DNA from: Pseudomonadota bacterium
GTDB taxonomy: Bacteria > Pseudomonadota > Gammaproteobacteria > Burkholderiales > JAJZUU01
DNA length: 41,978 nt
Reading direction: 5' to 3'
Assembly (NCBI GenBank): GCA_021848325.1
Contig: JAJZUU010000022.1
Span: 1 to 41,978 of the forward strand
Shown here: positions 1 to 7,949 of the stretch, one piece after another
Layout: every line of letters starts with the position of its first letter
Numbering within the stretch: the stretch's first letter is position 1
Notes under the pieces: model-generated
Database searches by the model: none
Told to the model about the DNA's origin: nothing
Seen by the model: the letters and a program-made list of their open reading frames with translations, nothing else
Made by a program: the position numbers and the translations under genes

Positions 1-127
1 GTGGAACAAACCGAAGCTCGTTCCACCTTGCTGGTGTTGCGCGTTTAGCTGGGCGCGAGCAAGAGGACTTTAGTCCTCTGCGCCTAGCTGCGCTAACCCA
101 CCTGCTTTAGCAGGTGGTAGTTCAGTT
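1..127 (+). mobile_element. Probable right end of an IS200/IS605 (TnpB-type) element with omega-RNA 3' end
   Basis: Seen: an open frame from base 1 codes VEQTEARSTLLVLRV and stops at TAG 46-48, which could be the C-terminal tail of a TnpB. Three perfect hairpins follow each other: 1-7/20-26 (7 bp), 62-68/73-79 (7 bp, TTTA loop, with an outer GGCGC/GCGCC clamp at 52-56/80-84) and 98-105/110-117 (8 bp, TTTA loop). Known: IS200/IS605 and IS1341-like elements end in such subterminal hairpins, and their omega-RNA overlaps the end of tnpB and runs through the right end into flanking DNA, which serves as guide. Inference: the element lies upstream, outside the window, and its boundary is near 117-127, just before the decarboxylase gene. 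A plain REP-like repeat is the alternative. Confidence 0.45.
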
Positions 128-146
128 AGCAGACATCCCACGGCAG

Positions 147-1340
147 ATGGCAAATAACATTCCTGAACCCGGGATCGAAGAGTCCCTGTTGGCGCCTGCC
201 CTGGATAGACACGAACTGCATACCCCCGCGTTCATTTACGACGAGGGCCGGCTGCTCCGCCACATTGCCCGGACCAGGGCGGCGCTGGGGGACGGCAGCG
301 CCAAACTGCTGTTCGCCCTCAAGGCGTTTACGGTGGCGGACGGGCTGCTCCACATCGCCCCCCGAGTAGACGGATTCCACGCGAGTTCCTTGTTCGAGGC
401 AAGGCTGGCGCGGCAATTGCTGGGCCGGCAGGGGCGGGTGCATCTCACCACGCCGGGCCTGCGGCCGGGCGAGTTCGACGAAATTTGCGAGTTATGCGAT
501 CATGTTTCGTTCAATTCCGTCTCCCAGTGGGAAGCGCTGCGGACGGCGGCCCGCGGCAGGATCGGTTGCGGCTTGCGCCTGAATCCGCAGCGTTCGTTCG
601 TTGACGACGAGCGCTACGACCCGTGCCGCAGACATTCCAAGCTCGGCGCGCCCCTGGAGCAAGTGGTCGAAATCGTCCGCGACTCCCCGGAGCGCTTGGA
701 GGGGATCAGTGGCCTGCTGATCCACGGCAACTGCGATTCCACGGATTTCCTCCCGCTGCTGGAAACGGTGCGGCATGTCGGGGCGCGCCTCGGAGGCTGG
801 CTTGCGCAGATAAGGTGGATCAATCTCGGCGGCGGCTACCTGTTCCGCGAGGCGAGCGACCTCGGACCGCTGCACGAGACCCTGGAGCTGTTGCGCAGCC
901 GGCACGGCATGGAAGTCTTCTTCGAGCCCGGCGCGTCCATTGTCCGCGAAGCGGGCTATCTGGTCTCGACCGTGCTGGACATTTTCCCAAGCGAGGGCAA
1001 GCGCATTGCGGTGCTGGATACCAGCGTGAACCATATGCCGGAAGTGTTCGAATACCAGCTTCATCCGCCCGTTGCCGGAGACATTGCCGGCGGGCCGCAT
1101 CGCTATCTGCTGGCCGGTGCCACCTGCCTCGCCGGGGATATGTTCGGAGACTACGCCTTTTCCGAGCCCCTGCACGTCGGCTCCCGCCTGGTGTTCGAAA
1201 GCGCCGGTGCTTACAGCCTGGTCAAGGCGCACATGTTCAACGGCGTAAATCTCCCGGCGGTGTACGCCCTTAGCGAAGCGGGCGAACTGGTGCTCAAGAA
1301 ACGCTTTCTGTACGAGGATTTTTCGGCCCGCTGGAGTTGA
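147..1340 (+). CDS. nspC: Carboxynorspermidine decarboxylase-like PLP enzyme
   Basis: Fold-type III PLP decarboxylase, expected to decarboxylate carboxynorspermidine or carboxyspermidine in the alternative polyamine pathway. With the ATG at 147 the protein has 397 residues. The PLP lysine is in LLFALKAF (Lys59), followed by GLRLNPQ, the IHGNC motif, the glycine loop LGGGY, EPGASIVREAG and the C-terminal CLAGDMFGDY that carries the conserved active-site cysteine. The whole C-terminal half follows the NspC pattern. A GTG at 114 also opens the frame, but it lies inside the 98-117 hairpin of the putative insertion-element end, so ATG 147 is preferred; its ribosome site is weak. It is the first gene of an operon with the DUF3326 gene 5 bases downstream. 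No partner carboxynorspermidine dehydrogenase is visible here. Confidence 0.8.
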   Translation: MANNIPEPGIEESLLAPALDRHELHTPAFIYDEGRLLRHIARTRAALGDGSAKLLFALKAFTVADGLLHIAPRVDGFHASSLFEARLARQLLGRQGRVHLTTPGLRPGEFDEICELCDHVSFNSVSQWEALRTAARGRIGCGLRLNPQRSFVDDERYDPCRRHSKLGAPLEQVVEIVRDSPERLEGISGLLIHGNCDSTDFLPLLETVRHVGARLGGWLAQIRWINLGGGYLFREASDLGPLHETLELLRSRHGMEVFFEPGASIVREAGYLVSTVLDIFPSEGKRIAVLDTSVNHMPEVFEYQLHPPVAGDIAGGPHRYLLAGATCLAGDMFGDYAFSEPLHVGSRLVFESAGAYSLVKAHMFNGVNLPAVYALSEAGELVLKKRFLYEDFSARWS

Positions 1341-1345
1341 GCCCG

Positions 1346-2662
1346 ATGCAGATCTACGAAGAAGCATTTGAAATACCGGCCACGAGCGGCCATTCCGGGC
1401 TGCTCGCCTACCTGGGCGGGGCCGTCGGCGCCCGCATCGGGGTCGGGCTGCTGCCAATCCGTTTCGTCATTGCAGAAACCACGCAGAACGCATATAGGTG
1501 CGAACTGGGGGTGGTTGCGGGCCTCGATGCCGCGAGCCTCGCGGCAAGCCCCTCCATGTTCGAGTTCCGGCCGCGGGGCAGGGAAGACATGTCCGCGTTC
1601 ACTGCGGTGATGCTGGTGCCCACCGGGATCGGCTGCGCCATCGGCGGGCATGCCGGGGATGCGGCCCCGGCCGCCAAGCTGCTGGCCTCCATATGCGATA
1701 CCTTGATCATCCACCCCAACGTGGTCAACGCCTCGGATATCAACGAGATCCCGGATAATGCCCTGTACGTGGAGGGCAGCGTCATTTCCCGTTTCCTGAT
1801 GGGTACCCTGGGATTGCAGCGGGTCCGGGCCAACCGCGTCCTGGTGGTGATCGACGAGCACCCCGACCGTTTCTTCACCAGCGCCGCCATCAACTCGGTG
1901 AACGGCGCGCGCGCCAGTTATGGGCTCGCCTGTCCCAGGGTGATCCGGCTTGATCCGCCGGTGCGGGTGACGGCGCATTATGCAGCTTCGGGACGCGCCG
2001 CGGGCCGGGTGGAAAGGCTGCATGGCCTGCTGGACGTCCTGGAGCGATACCGGGGCGAATACGACGCCCTGGCCATTTCCACCCAGGTCCAGGTCCCCGA
2101 CGAGGTGCGCGCGGCCTACTACCAAAGCCACGGTGAAGTGGTCAATCCGTGGGGTGGCGCCGAGGCGATTTTCACCCACGCGCTGTCCAGTCTGTACGAT
2201 ATCCCCACTGCCCATTCTCCCATGTTCGAGTCCCGGGAGATCGCCCGCCGGGACCTCGGCGTGGTGGACCCGAGAATGGCGGCCGAGGCGATTTCCACCG
2301 CGTTCTTCAACTGCGTGCTGAAAGGGCTCCAGCGCAGCCCGAGGATCGTCACCGCCCCCGATTTCCGCCATCGGCCGGAGGTGCTCACCGCCGCGGACGT
2401 GTCCTGCCTGGTGATTCCGGAGGGTTGCGTCGGCGTGCCCACGCTGGCCGCGCTGGAACAGGGCATTCCGGTCATCGCGGTAGGCGAGAACAGCAACCTC
2501 ATGCGTAACGATTTGAGCGCTCTGCCCTGGGCGCCGGGGCAACTGCACCGAGTCGAAAATTACTGGGAAGCGGCCGGCGTAATGGCCGCAATCAAGGTCG
2601 GCATGGCGCCGTGCGCCGTGCGGCGGCCGTTGGCGAACACCCTGGTGGAGAAGAGAGGGTAG
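1346..2662 (+). CDS. DUF3326 family protein, function unknown
   Basis: 438 residues from ATG 1346; the frame also has a TTG at 1337 overlapping the stop of the upstream gene. The sequence matches the DUF3326 pattern: N-terminal GARIGVGLLPIRF, then IIHPNVVNASDINEIP, LYVEGSVISRF, VVNPWGGAEAIFTHALS, AHSPMFES, VVDPRMAAEAIS and the C-terminal LVIPEGCVGVPTLAALEQG. No signal peptide or membrane segment is seen, so it is probably cytosolic. The function is not known to me; the conserved nucleotide-like glycine and asparagine motifs suggest an enzyme. Tight coupling to the nspC-like gene suggests a link to polyamine or amino-acid-derived metabolism, which is inference only. Confidence 0.85.
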   Translation: MQIYEEAFEIPATSGHSGLLAYLGGAVGARIGVGLLPIRFVIAETTQNAYRCELGVVAGLDAASLAASPSMFEFRPRGREDMSAFTAVMLVPTGIGCAIGGHAGDAAPAAKLLASICDTLIIHPNVVNASDINEIPDNALYVEGSVISRFLMGTLGLQRVRANRVLVVIDEHPDRFFTSAAINSVNGARASYGLACPRVIRLDPPVRVTAHYAASGRAAGRVERLHGLLDVLERYRGEYDALAISTQVQVPDEVRAAYYQSHGEVVNPWGGAEAIFTHALSSLYDIPTAHSPMFESREIARRDLGVVDPRMAAEAISTAFFNCVLKGLQRSPRIVTAPDFRHRPEVLTAADVSCLVIPEGCVGVPTLAALEQGIPVIAVGENSNLMRNDLSALPWAPGQLHRVENYWEAAGVMAAIKVGMAPCAVRRPLANTLVEKRG

Positions 2663-2665
2663 GGT

Positions 2666-2983
2666 GTGACGTTCCCCGTAAACCCGGAGGAGGCGGGCGT
2701 CCCTACCCAGGATACCGGAAGCACGTGGTGGCTTTACGTCGTCGAGTGCAAGGGCGGGAGCCTCTACACCGGGATTACCACCGACGTGGGTGCCCGTTAC
2801 CAGAATCACCTTGCCGGCAAGGGCGCACGCTATACCCGCGCCCGGCCGCCGGTCCGACTGCTCGGCAAGTGGCCGTATCCCGACAAGTCCAGCGCTTCCA
2901 AGGCCGAGTATCGGGTCAAGAAAATGAACGCGGCCGACAAGCGGCGCCTGGTCGCAGGCGAAATGCCACCGCCGCTCGCATGA
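2666..2983 (+). CDS. GIY-YIG nuclease family protein (YhbQ-like)
   Basis: 105-residue single-domain GIY-YIG protein. The two signature strands are WLYVVECKGGSLYTGITTD (LYV and YTG replacing GIY and YIG), followed by an arginine in the helix, GARYTRARPP, and the conserved glutamate in KAEYRVKKM. Proteins of this small family are related to the UvrC N-terminal nuclease; their physiological substrates are mostly unproven. The start is GTG 2666, four bases after the stop of the DUF3326 gene, with GAGAGGG at 2653-2659 as ribosome site, so it is probably the third gene of the same operon. A role in processing branched or damaged DNA is family-based inference. Confidence 0.85.
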   Translation: MTFPVNPEEAGVPTQDTGSTWWLYVVECKGGSLYTGITTDVGARYQNHLAGKGARYTRARPPVRLLGKWPYPDKSSASKAEYRVKKMNAADKRRLVAGEMPPPLA

Positions 2984-3155
2984 GCGCCGCGTCACGCCGC
3001 TTATGCACCCCCGTTAACGGGAGCGTCAGGCCATATTTCCCGGCGGGGCTTCCGAACGGGCCACGTCACATTCGTCCGCGTTCTCCCGCCGGTGCCTGAA
3101 ATCTTCAACGACGTCATCTGGCAAAAACCCGCCGCTTAATATTTTGCGGAAAATG

Positions 3156-3184
3156 GCATAAAGTAAGGCATCCTTACTGTATGC
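3156..3184. promoter_or_regulatory. Dyad operator upstream of the AbrB-like antitoxin gene
   Basis: Perfect inner dyad AGTAAGG-CAT-CCTTACT (3162-3178) is extended by GCATA (3156-3160) and TATGC (3180-3184), with only one unpaired position per side. The centre is about 28 bases upstream of the ATG at 3198. MazE/AbrB antitoxins normally repress their own operons by binding such dyads, so this is a plausible autoregulatory operator. It could also act as an RNA hairpin in the leader. Confidence 0.5.
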
Positions 3185-3197
3185 ATCAGAGGCTATC

Positions 3198-3395
3198 ATG
3201 CTTGCCAAAATGACTGCGAAAAACCAGCTCACCCTACCCAAGAGAGTGACCGCTGCCGTTGGTCCTGCGGAGCATTTCGACGTGGAAGTCCGCAACGGCC
3301 AGATCGTGCTCACCCCGGTGCGCATCCAGCGCGGCGATGCCGTGCGCGCCAAACTGGCCGAACTGGATCAATTCATCAAGACTCTAGACAAATGA
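3198..3395 (+). CDS. AbrB/MazE/SpoVT-type DNA-binding antitoxin, orphan
   Basis: 65-residue swapped-hairpin AbrB-fold protein. MLAKMTAKNQLTLPKRV is the typical DNA-binding N-terminus, followed by FDVEVRNGQIVLTPV and a short C-terminal helix (AVRAKLAELDQFIKTLDK) of the kind that binds a toxin. The ribosome site AGAGG (3188-3192) sits 5 bases before the ATG. Family members are usually paired with a PIN or MazF toxin immediately downstream; here the next frame is a broken SWIM-domain gene whose ATG overlaps this gene's stop. The antitoxin therefore appears to have lost its partner, or regulates alone. Confidence 0.8.
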   Translation: MLAKMTAKNQLTLPKRVTAAVGPAEHFDVEVRNGQIVLTPVRIQRGDAVRAKLAELDQFIKTLDK

Positions 3396-3919
3396 TCACC
3401 ACCTCCTTCCGGCGCGGGGAAGAGTATTTTTCCGTCGGGGCTGTCGGGCGGCTTCGTGCCGCCGACGACAGGATCACCGCCAGAGTGGAAGGCACGGAAA
3501 CCTACCAGGTCGAACTGCGGGACGACGGCGATCTGGCCTATGATTGCACTTGTCCGCGTGCCGCCGAGGGCTATTTCTGCAAGCATTGCGTGGCGGTCAC
3601 TTTGGCGTGGCTGGCAGAGAATTCGACCGCTCCGGCAGCGGGCGCCGCGTCCGGCAAGAAGATGCGGCGCGATCCGTGGCGCGATATCAGGGAGTATCTG
3701 GCCACGCAAGCGCCGGAAATTTTGATCGACCTCCTGCTCGATGTGGCCCAGCGCGACGACCGGCTCTACCAGTCGCTATTGCTCAAGGCCGAGCGTACCG
3801 GCGGCGGAAACGTGGCCAAGGCATTCCGTCGGGCGATCGACGGCGCGACGCACATCCACGGCTTTGTCGATCTGTATTGGCACTTCATGCGAGTTGCAAA
3901 AATGATTGTAACATATTGA
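3392..3919 (+). pseudogene. SWIM zinc-finger protein remnant, truncated at both ends
   Basis: 175 residues. The SWIM signature CTCPRAAEGYFCKHC (CxC ... CxH) is intact and is followed by LIDLLLDVAQRDDRLYQSLLLKAER and FRRAIDGATHIHGFVD, which are conserved in much longer SWIM proteins (several hundred residues). After GFVD, near position 3870, the reading departs from the family into AT-rich sequence and stops at 3919. The N-terminus also lacks the usual ~20 residues before the RGEEYFSVGAV motif. The ATG overlaps the antitoxin stop by four bases (ATGA), so it may still be translated by coupling. Both junctions look like deletion scars. A functional short SWIM protein is possible but less likely. 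Confidence 0.65.
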
Positions 3920-3930
3920 TTGGAAAGGTA

Positions 3931-4419
3931 ATGACTAAAGTTCTTTTCGTCTGCATGGGCAACATCTGTCGTTCACCCACGGCGGAGGGGGTGTTCCGTC
4001 ACGTGGTGCAAGAGGCGGGACTTGGGAAAGGGGTGTTCGTGGATTCGGCCGGCACTCACGATTACCATATCGGCGAGGAGCCGGACAGGCGGACGCAGCG
4101 GGCCGCCGCCGAGCGGGGCTATGATTTGAGCGCCCTGCGCGGCCGACAAGTGAGCCTGCGCGATTTCCATGAGTTCGATTACATCCTGGCCATGGACAGG
4201 CAGAACCTGGCCAACCTGCAACGCCTTTGCCCGGCCTCGCACGCACACAAACTCGGGTTGTTCCTGGATCACAGCGAACGCTTTTTCCGGCAAGAGGTCC
4301 CCGATCCGTATTACGGCGGGCCGCAGGGATTCGAGAATGTGCTGGAAATGGTGGAGGACGCCGCCCGGGGGCTCCTGGAGAGGATCAGGGAAGGCGAGGG
4401 CGGGGCCATGACGGCTTAG
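3931..4419 (+). CDS. Low-molecular-weight protein tyrosine phosphatase
   Basis: 162 residues. The N-terminal P-loop VCMGNICRSPTAEG gives the C-x5-R catalytic site (Cys8, Arg14), and DPYYGG carries the general acid Asp125. It hydrolyses phosphotyrosine or related phosphomonoesters in the cytosol. The frame is open further upstream to 3544, but conserved sequence begins exactly at ATG 3931, with GGAAAGG at 3922-3928 as ribosome site. It converges on rne with a 19-base gap and no obvious terminator between them. In this position next to rne it is unlikely to belong to an exopolysaccharide cluster, so it is a housekeeping-type LMW-PTP; its target is unknown. Confidence 0.9.
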   Translation: MTKVLFVCMGNICRSPTAEGVFRHVVQEAGLGKGVFVDSAGTHDYHIGEEPDRRTQRAAAERGYDLSALRGRQVSLRDFHEFDYILAMDRQNLANLQRLCPASHAHKLGLFLDHSERFFRQEVPDPYYGGPQGFENVLEMVEDAARGLLERIREGEGGAMTA

Positions 4420-4438
4420 CCCTCGCTGCCCTCACCGG

Positions 4439-7147
4439 TCAGACGTGTTTGTGCGTCTCGATCTGGACCAGCGGCTCATTTACCACGATTTGCGGCGAAG
4501 GCGACACCTGTTTCGGTTTTTCCCGTTGCGGTGCCGGAACGGAGATTTCCTCTACGCCGTTCTCCGATGCGGCAGTCTTGCCGGGGCTGGTCTCCACCTG
4601 GAGCAATTCCCCGCCCTGCTCCGCTTTCCCAGACGCGGCCCTGCGGCGGCGCGGCCTGGCCTTGATCTGGACGGCCTCTTCAGAAACGGCTGCCGCCACG
4701 AGTTTGGCAGACGTCTCGACCTGCTGCAAGGCACTGGCCGGGGCCTCGACGGCAGCAGGTTCAGGCCCTTCTTTTTCGTGAGCCGGTAGGGCCGATGCCG
4801 CAGTATCCGACCGGATTTCCGGGCTAGAGCCCTCGGGGGTTTCAACCTCGCGCTGGTTGGCTTCCGCCACCGGCGCCACAGCGCTTGCAAGGGCCTCTTC
4901 CTCCGGTACCGGGGAGGCTTTGGCCTGTGGTGGGCTGACTTCCGCTACGACTGCCTCGGTGCCGGCCCTGGTTTCCTGGACGGACGCCACGGAGGATTCA
5001 ACTTCGCGACGGCTGGCTGTCTCCGTTGGCGCTGGTGCCGCCACGTGGGCCGAGGCGGATATCTCCACGGCTTCAGCGGGGGCTTCGGATGCGGCGGCAG
5101 GCTGGGCGGGGCGCCCCTCCCTGCGGTCCCCGCGCTCCCGTTTGCCGCCGCGGCGGCTGCGTTTTGGACGCTGTTCCCCGGTTTCCTGAGCTTGCTCTTC
5201 CCGGGGCGCCCTTTCTGCGGCGGAGGGTTGCTCAACCGTAGCTTGAGGTTTGGGCTGTGCAGCCGCCGGACGAATTTTTTGCATCTTGCGCGGCTCGCCC
5301 CGTTCCGACTGTGCAGCGCGAGGCTCAGCCCGTTCCTGCTGGCCAGGGCGCGCCTCGGCCCGTTCATGGTCACGGCGGCCACGTCTTTCACGCGGACGCT
5401 CGCGCTGCGGCTGGCGTGCAAGGGCAACAGGTTTTGACTCGGGCTTTTCCTCACCCAGTTTCCTGAACCAGCCGAACAACTTGCCCAGGAGGGAGGGTTT
5501 GGCCTCTTCCTGCACCGGATGCAGCGGGGCGGGTTGCTCCGGCGTGATGCCCCGAACCGCCGCCAGGGGCCGTGCGGCCTTAACCTCCGGCGAAGGCGCC
5601 GGTTTTTCCATTTCTTCCCCGGGCATTTCCACCATTTTGTAGCTAGGCTGCATCACCCCGCCCAGGCTGACGTCGTCGTGGCGCAACCTGGTTACGGTGT
5701 AATGGGGCGTCTCGAGATGGATGTTGGGGATGAGGACCGTGTCCACCTTCAGGCGTGATTCGATGGCATGGATGTCGGCGCGTTTTTCATTCAGCAGGAA
5801 AGTCGCCACGTCCACCGGCACCTGTGCGTGCACGGCAGCGGTGTTTTCCTTCATGGCCTCTTCCTGCAAAATACGCAGGATATGCAATGCAGAGGATTCG
5901 GTGCCGCGGATATGCCCGGTTCCGTGGCAGCGCGGGCAGGGAATGTGGCTGGTTTCGCCCAGCGAAGGTTGTAGCCGCTGGCGCGATAGTTCGAGCAGGC
6001 CAAAGCGGGATATCTTGCCGGTCTGCACCCGGGCCCGGTCGAAATGCAATGCCTCGCGCAGACGGTTTTCGACTTCCCGCTGGTTGCGCTGGTTCTCCAT
6101 GTCGATGAAATCGATCACGATCAAGCCGCCCAAGTCCCGCAGCCGGAGCTGTCTGGCGATTTCGTCGGCCGCCTCCAGGTTGGTATTGAATGCCGTCTGC
6201 TCGATGTCCACCCCTTTAGTGGCACGGGCGGAGTTGACGTCCACCGACACCAGAGCTTCCGTGTGATCGATGACGATGGCGCCTCCGGAAGGCAGCAGCA
6301 CTTCGCGGGAATAGGCGGTCTCTATTTGGTGTTCGATCTGGAACCGGGAAAACAGCGGGATGTCGTCTTTGTAAAGCTTGACCTTGCCCACGTTGCCCGG
6401 CATCACGTGGCTCATGAACTGCAGGGCCTGCTCGTAGATGCTTTCCGTGTCGATCAGGATTTCCCCGATGTCCGGCTGGAAGTAGTCGCGAATGGCACGG
6501 ATGACCAGGCTGCCTTCCTGGTAGATCAGGAAGGCGCCGTTCTGCTGCTGGGAGGCGTTCTCGATCGCGCGCCAAAGCTGCAATAGATAGTTAAGATCCC
6601 ACTGCAACTCTTCCAGGGCGCGCCCGATGCCTGCGGTCCGCGCGATAATGCTCATGCCCGCGGGGACCTCCATCTGTGCCATGATGTCCCGCAGTTCGTT
6701 GCGCTCTTCGCCCTCGATGCGACGGGAGACCCCGCCGCCGCGCGGGTTGTTGGGCATGAGCACGAGATAGCGTCCAGCCAGGCTGATAAAGGTGGTCAGT
6801 GCGGCGCCTTTGTTGCCCCGCTCGTCCTTGTCCACTTGAACGATCAGTTCCTGCCCTTCGTGCAATGCGTCCTGAATCCTTGCGCGGCCGGACTCTGCGT
6901 CTTGGGGAAGGCGGTAGAAGGAGCGGGCCACCTCCTTGAACGGGAGGAATCCGTGGCGCTCGGCGCCGTAGTTGACAAAGGCCGCTTCCAGGCTTGGTTC
7001 GATGCGGGTGATGACCCCCTTGTAGATATTGCTCTTGCGCTGTTCCTTTCCGGCAGATTCGATATCGAGGTCGATCAGTTTTTGGCCGTCGACGATGGCA
7101 ACACGCAGCTCTTCGGCCTGCGTTGCATTAAAGAGCATCCTTTTCAT
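4439..7147 (-). CDS. rne: Ribonuclease E
   Basis: 902-residue endoribonuclease that starts mRNA decay and matures rRNA and tRNA, and scaffolds the degradosome at the membrane. The N-terminal half holds the S1 domain ([20 protein letters not shown]), the 5'-sensor/RNase H-like part and the DNase I-like catalytic part with Asp303 and Asp346. The Zn-link is CPRCHGTG (Cys404, Cys407); these residue numbers equal those of E. coli RNase E. From about residue 520 the protein is disordered, Arg/Pro/Glu-rich and binds RNA or partners ([24 protein letters not shown]). The C-terminal tail repeats a short LxQ(V/I)ET motif. The start [17 protein letters not shown] is canonical. The long leader upstream suggests autoregulation as in E. 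coli. Confidence 0.97.
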   Translation of the reverse strand: MKRMLFNATQAEELRVAIVDGQKLIDLDIESAGKEQRKSNIYKGVITRIEPSLEAAFVNYGAERHGFLPFKEVARSFYRLPQDAESGRARIQDALHEGQELIVQVDKDERGNKGAALTTFISLAGRYLVLMPNNPRGGGVSRRIEGEERNELRDIMAQMEVPAGMSIIARTAGIGRALEELQWDLNYLLQLWRAIENASQQQNGAFLIYQEGSLVIRAIRDYFQPDIGEILIDTESIYEQALQFMSHVMPGNVGKVKLYKDDIPLFSRFQIEHQIETAYSREVLLPSGGAIVIDHTEALVSVDVNSARATKGVDIEQTAFNTNLEAADEIARQLRLRDLGGLIVIDFIDMENQRNQREVENRLREALHFDRARVQTGKISRFGLLELSRQRLQPSLGETSHIPCPRCHGTGHIRGTESSALHILRILQEEAMKENTAAVHAQVPVDVATFLLNEKRADIHAIESRLKVDTVLIPNIHLETPHYTVTRLRHDDVSLGGVMQPSYKMVEMPGEEMEKPAPSPEVKAARPLAAVRGITPEQPAPLHPVQEEAKPSLLGKLFGWFRKLGEEKPESKPVALARQPQRERPRERRGRRDHERAEARPGQQERAEPRAAQSERGEPRKMQKIRPAAAQPKPQATVEQPSAAERAPREEQAQETGEQRPKRSRRGGKRERGDRREGRPAQPAAASEAPAEAVEISASAHVAAPAPTETASRREVESSVASVQETRAGTEAVVAEVSPPQAKASPVPEEEALASAVAPVAEANQREVETPEGSSPEIRSDTAASALPAHEKEGPEPAAVEAPASALQQVETSAKLVAAAVSEEAVQIKARPRRRRAASGKAEQGGELLQVETSPGKTAASENGVEEISVPAPQREKPKQVSPSPQIVVNEPLVQIETHKHV

Positions 7148-7949
7148 GGTTATACGTTATCTCCCGCGCTCTGCACACGAGGCGGACAAACCGATACGCC
7201 ACTTAAGTTACGCGTAACAGGAGGAAATATTCAGCCATCTCGGGTCAGTTGCCGGGTTGGGCTCCAGCTAGCCTGGAGTGACCCCGCGCCGAGATTGCAT
7301 TTCCTTCTGGTTCGATCGGATAACCGAGCTTGCGGGTCTGTCATGAATATTCTGAAACCTCTGCGAAACCACAGTCAACTTTTGTTCTGGGTTGCGGCTT
7401 CACTGCCCTAGCCATTCGCACGATACGTGCACAGGTTAGCTGGCATGGTGCGCCGCGCCTCGTCATAAAGCCAGAGCGTGGATCTTGCGCGCAGTCCGGC
7501 GACGGGGGCTTTGCTTCACCGATGTATTGTGACTCACACCGTGACGTCGTCTTCAGTGAAGGCCTGCGGCCCCCCGATATCCGTTCTGCGCTGCTACGGG
7601 CTTGCCGCGGACGGAACCGTAGGCAAACCTCGTGCCTCGCAGCAATTTCATCCTGCCGAATAACTGTAGGCAGGACTTGAAAAATCAACAAGTGCTTTGA
7701 GCGCGCAAATCAATTACTATCGCTACTTAAGAATGTATTTTGGTGAGCGAAGTTAACCAATAAATTACGGTACTTATGATCACTTTATCGGCAATTTAGT
7801 TCCGCCGTGGCAACGCTGCGACCGGCGCAACCGGGCGGGACGCGGGGTTGCGCTACGCAGCCGAAGCGCTGCCACGACACTCCATAAGTCGGCGAGCGAC
7901 CGCAGTGGCGGAGATGTACACCGATATTGGACTGATTAGTATAAGCAAA
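7148..7949. other. Long divergent intergenic region between rne and rluC
   Basis: 802 bases without a convincing gene. Short open frames on both strands here resemble no family I know and lack good ribosome sites. On the minus strand it should hold the rne leader. Visible structure: a 12-base palindrome GTTACGCGTAAC at 7207-7218, and a 7-bp hairpin TCCTGCC/GGCAGGA at 7651-7657/7669-7675 with an 11-base loop. The part from 7680 to 7800 is AT-rich and is the likely promoter zone for both genes; TTAACC(16)TATGAT at 7753-7780 on the plus strand is a weak candidate for rluC. Confidence 0.5.
7732..7760 (-). promoter_or_regulatory. Candidate sigma-70 promoter for rne
   Basis: Read on the minus strand, TTGGTT (7760-7755) and TACATT (7737-7732) are separated by exactly 17 bases inside the AT-rich part of the intergenic region. 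Use of this promoter would give a leader of roughly 580 nucleotides, longer than the 361-nucleotide leader of E. coli rne. The match is moderate, and other promoters closer to the gene are possible. Confidence 0.35.

Noticed and set aside
7330-7691. Two ~116-codon frames in the rne-rluC gap
   Set aside because: They oppose each other, have no ribosome sites and no recognisable sequence.
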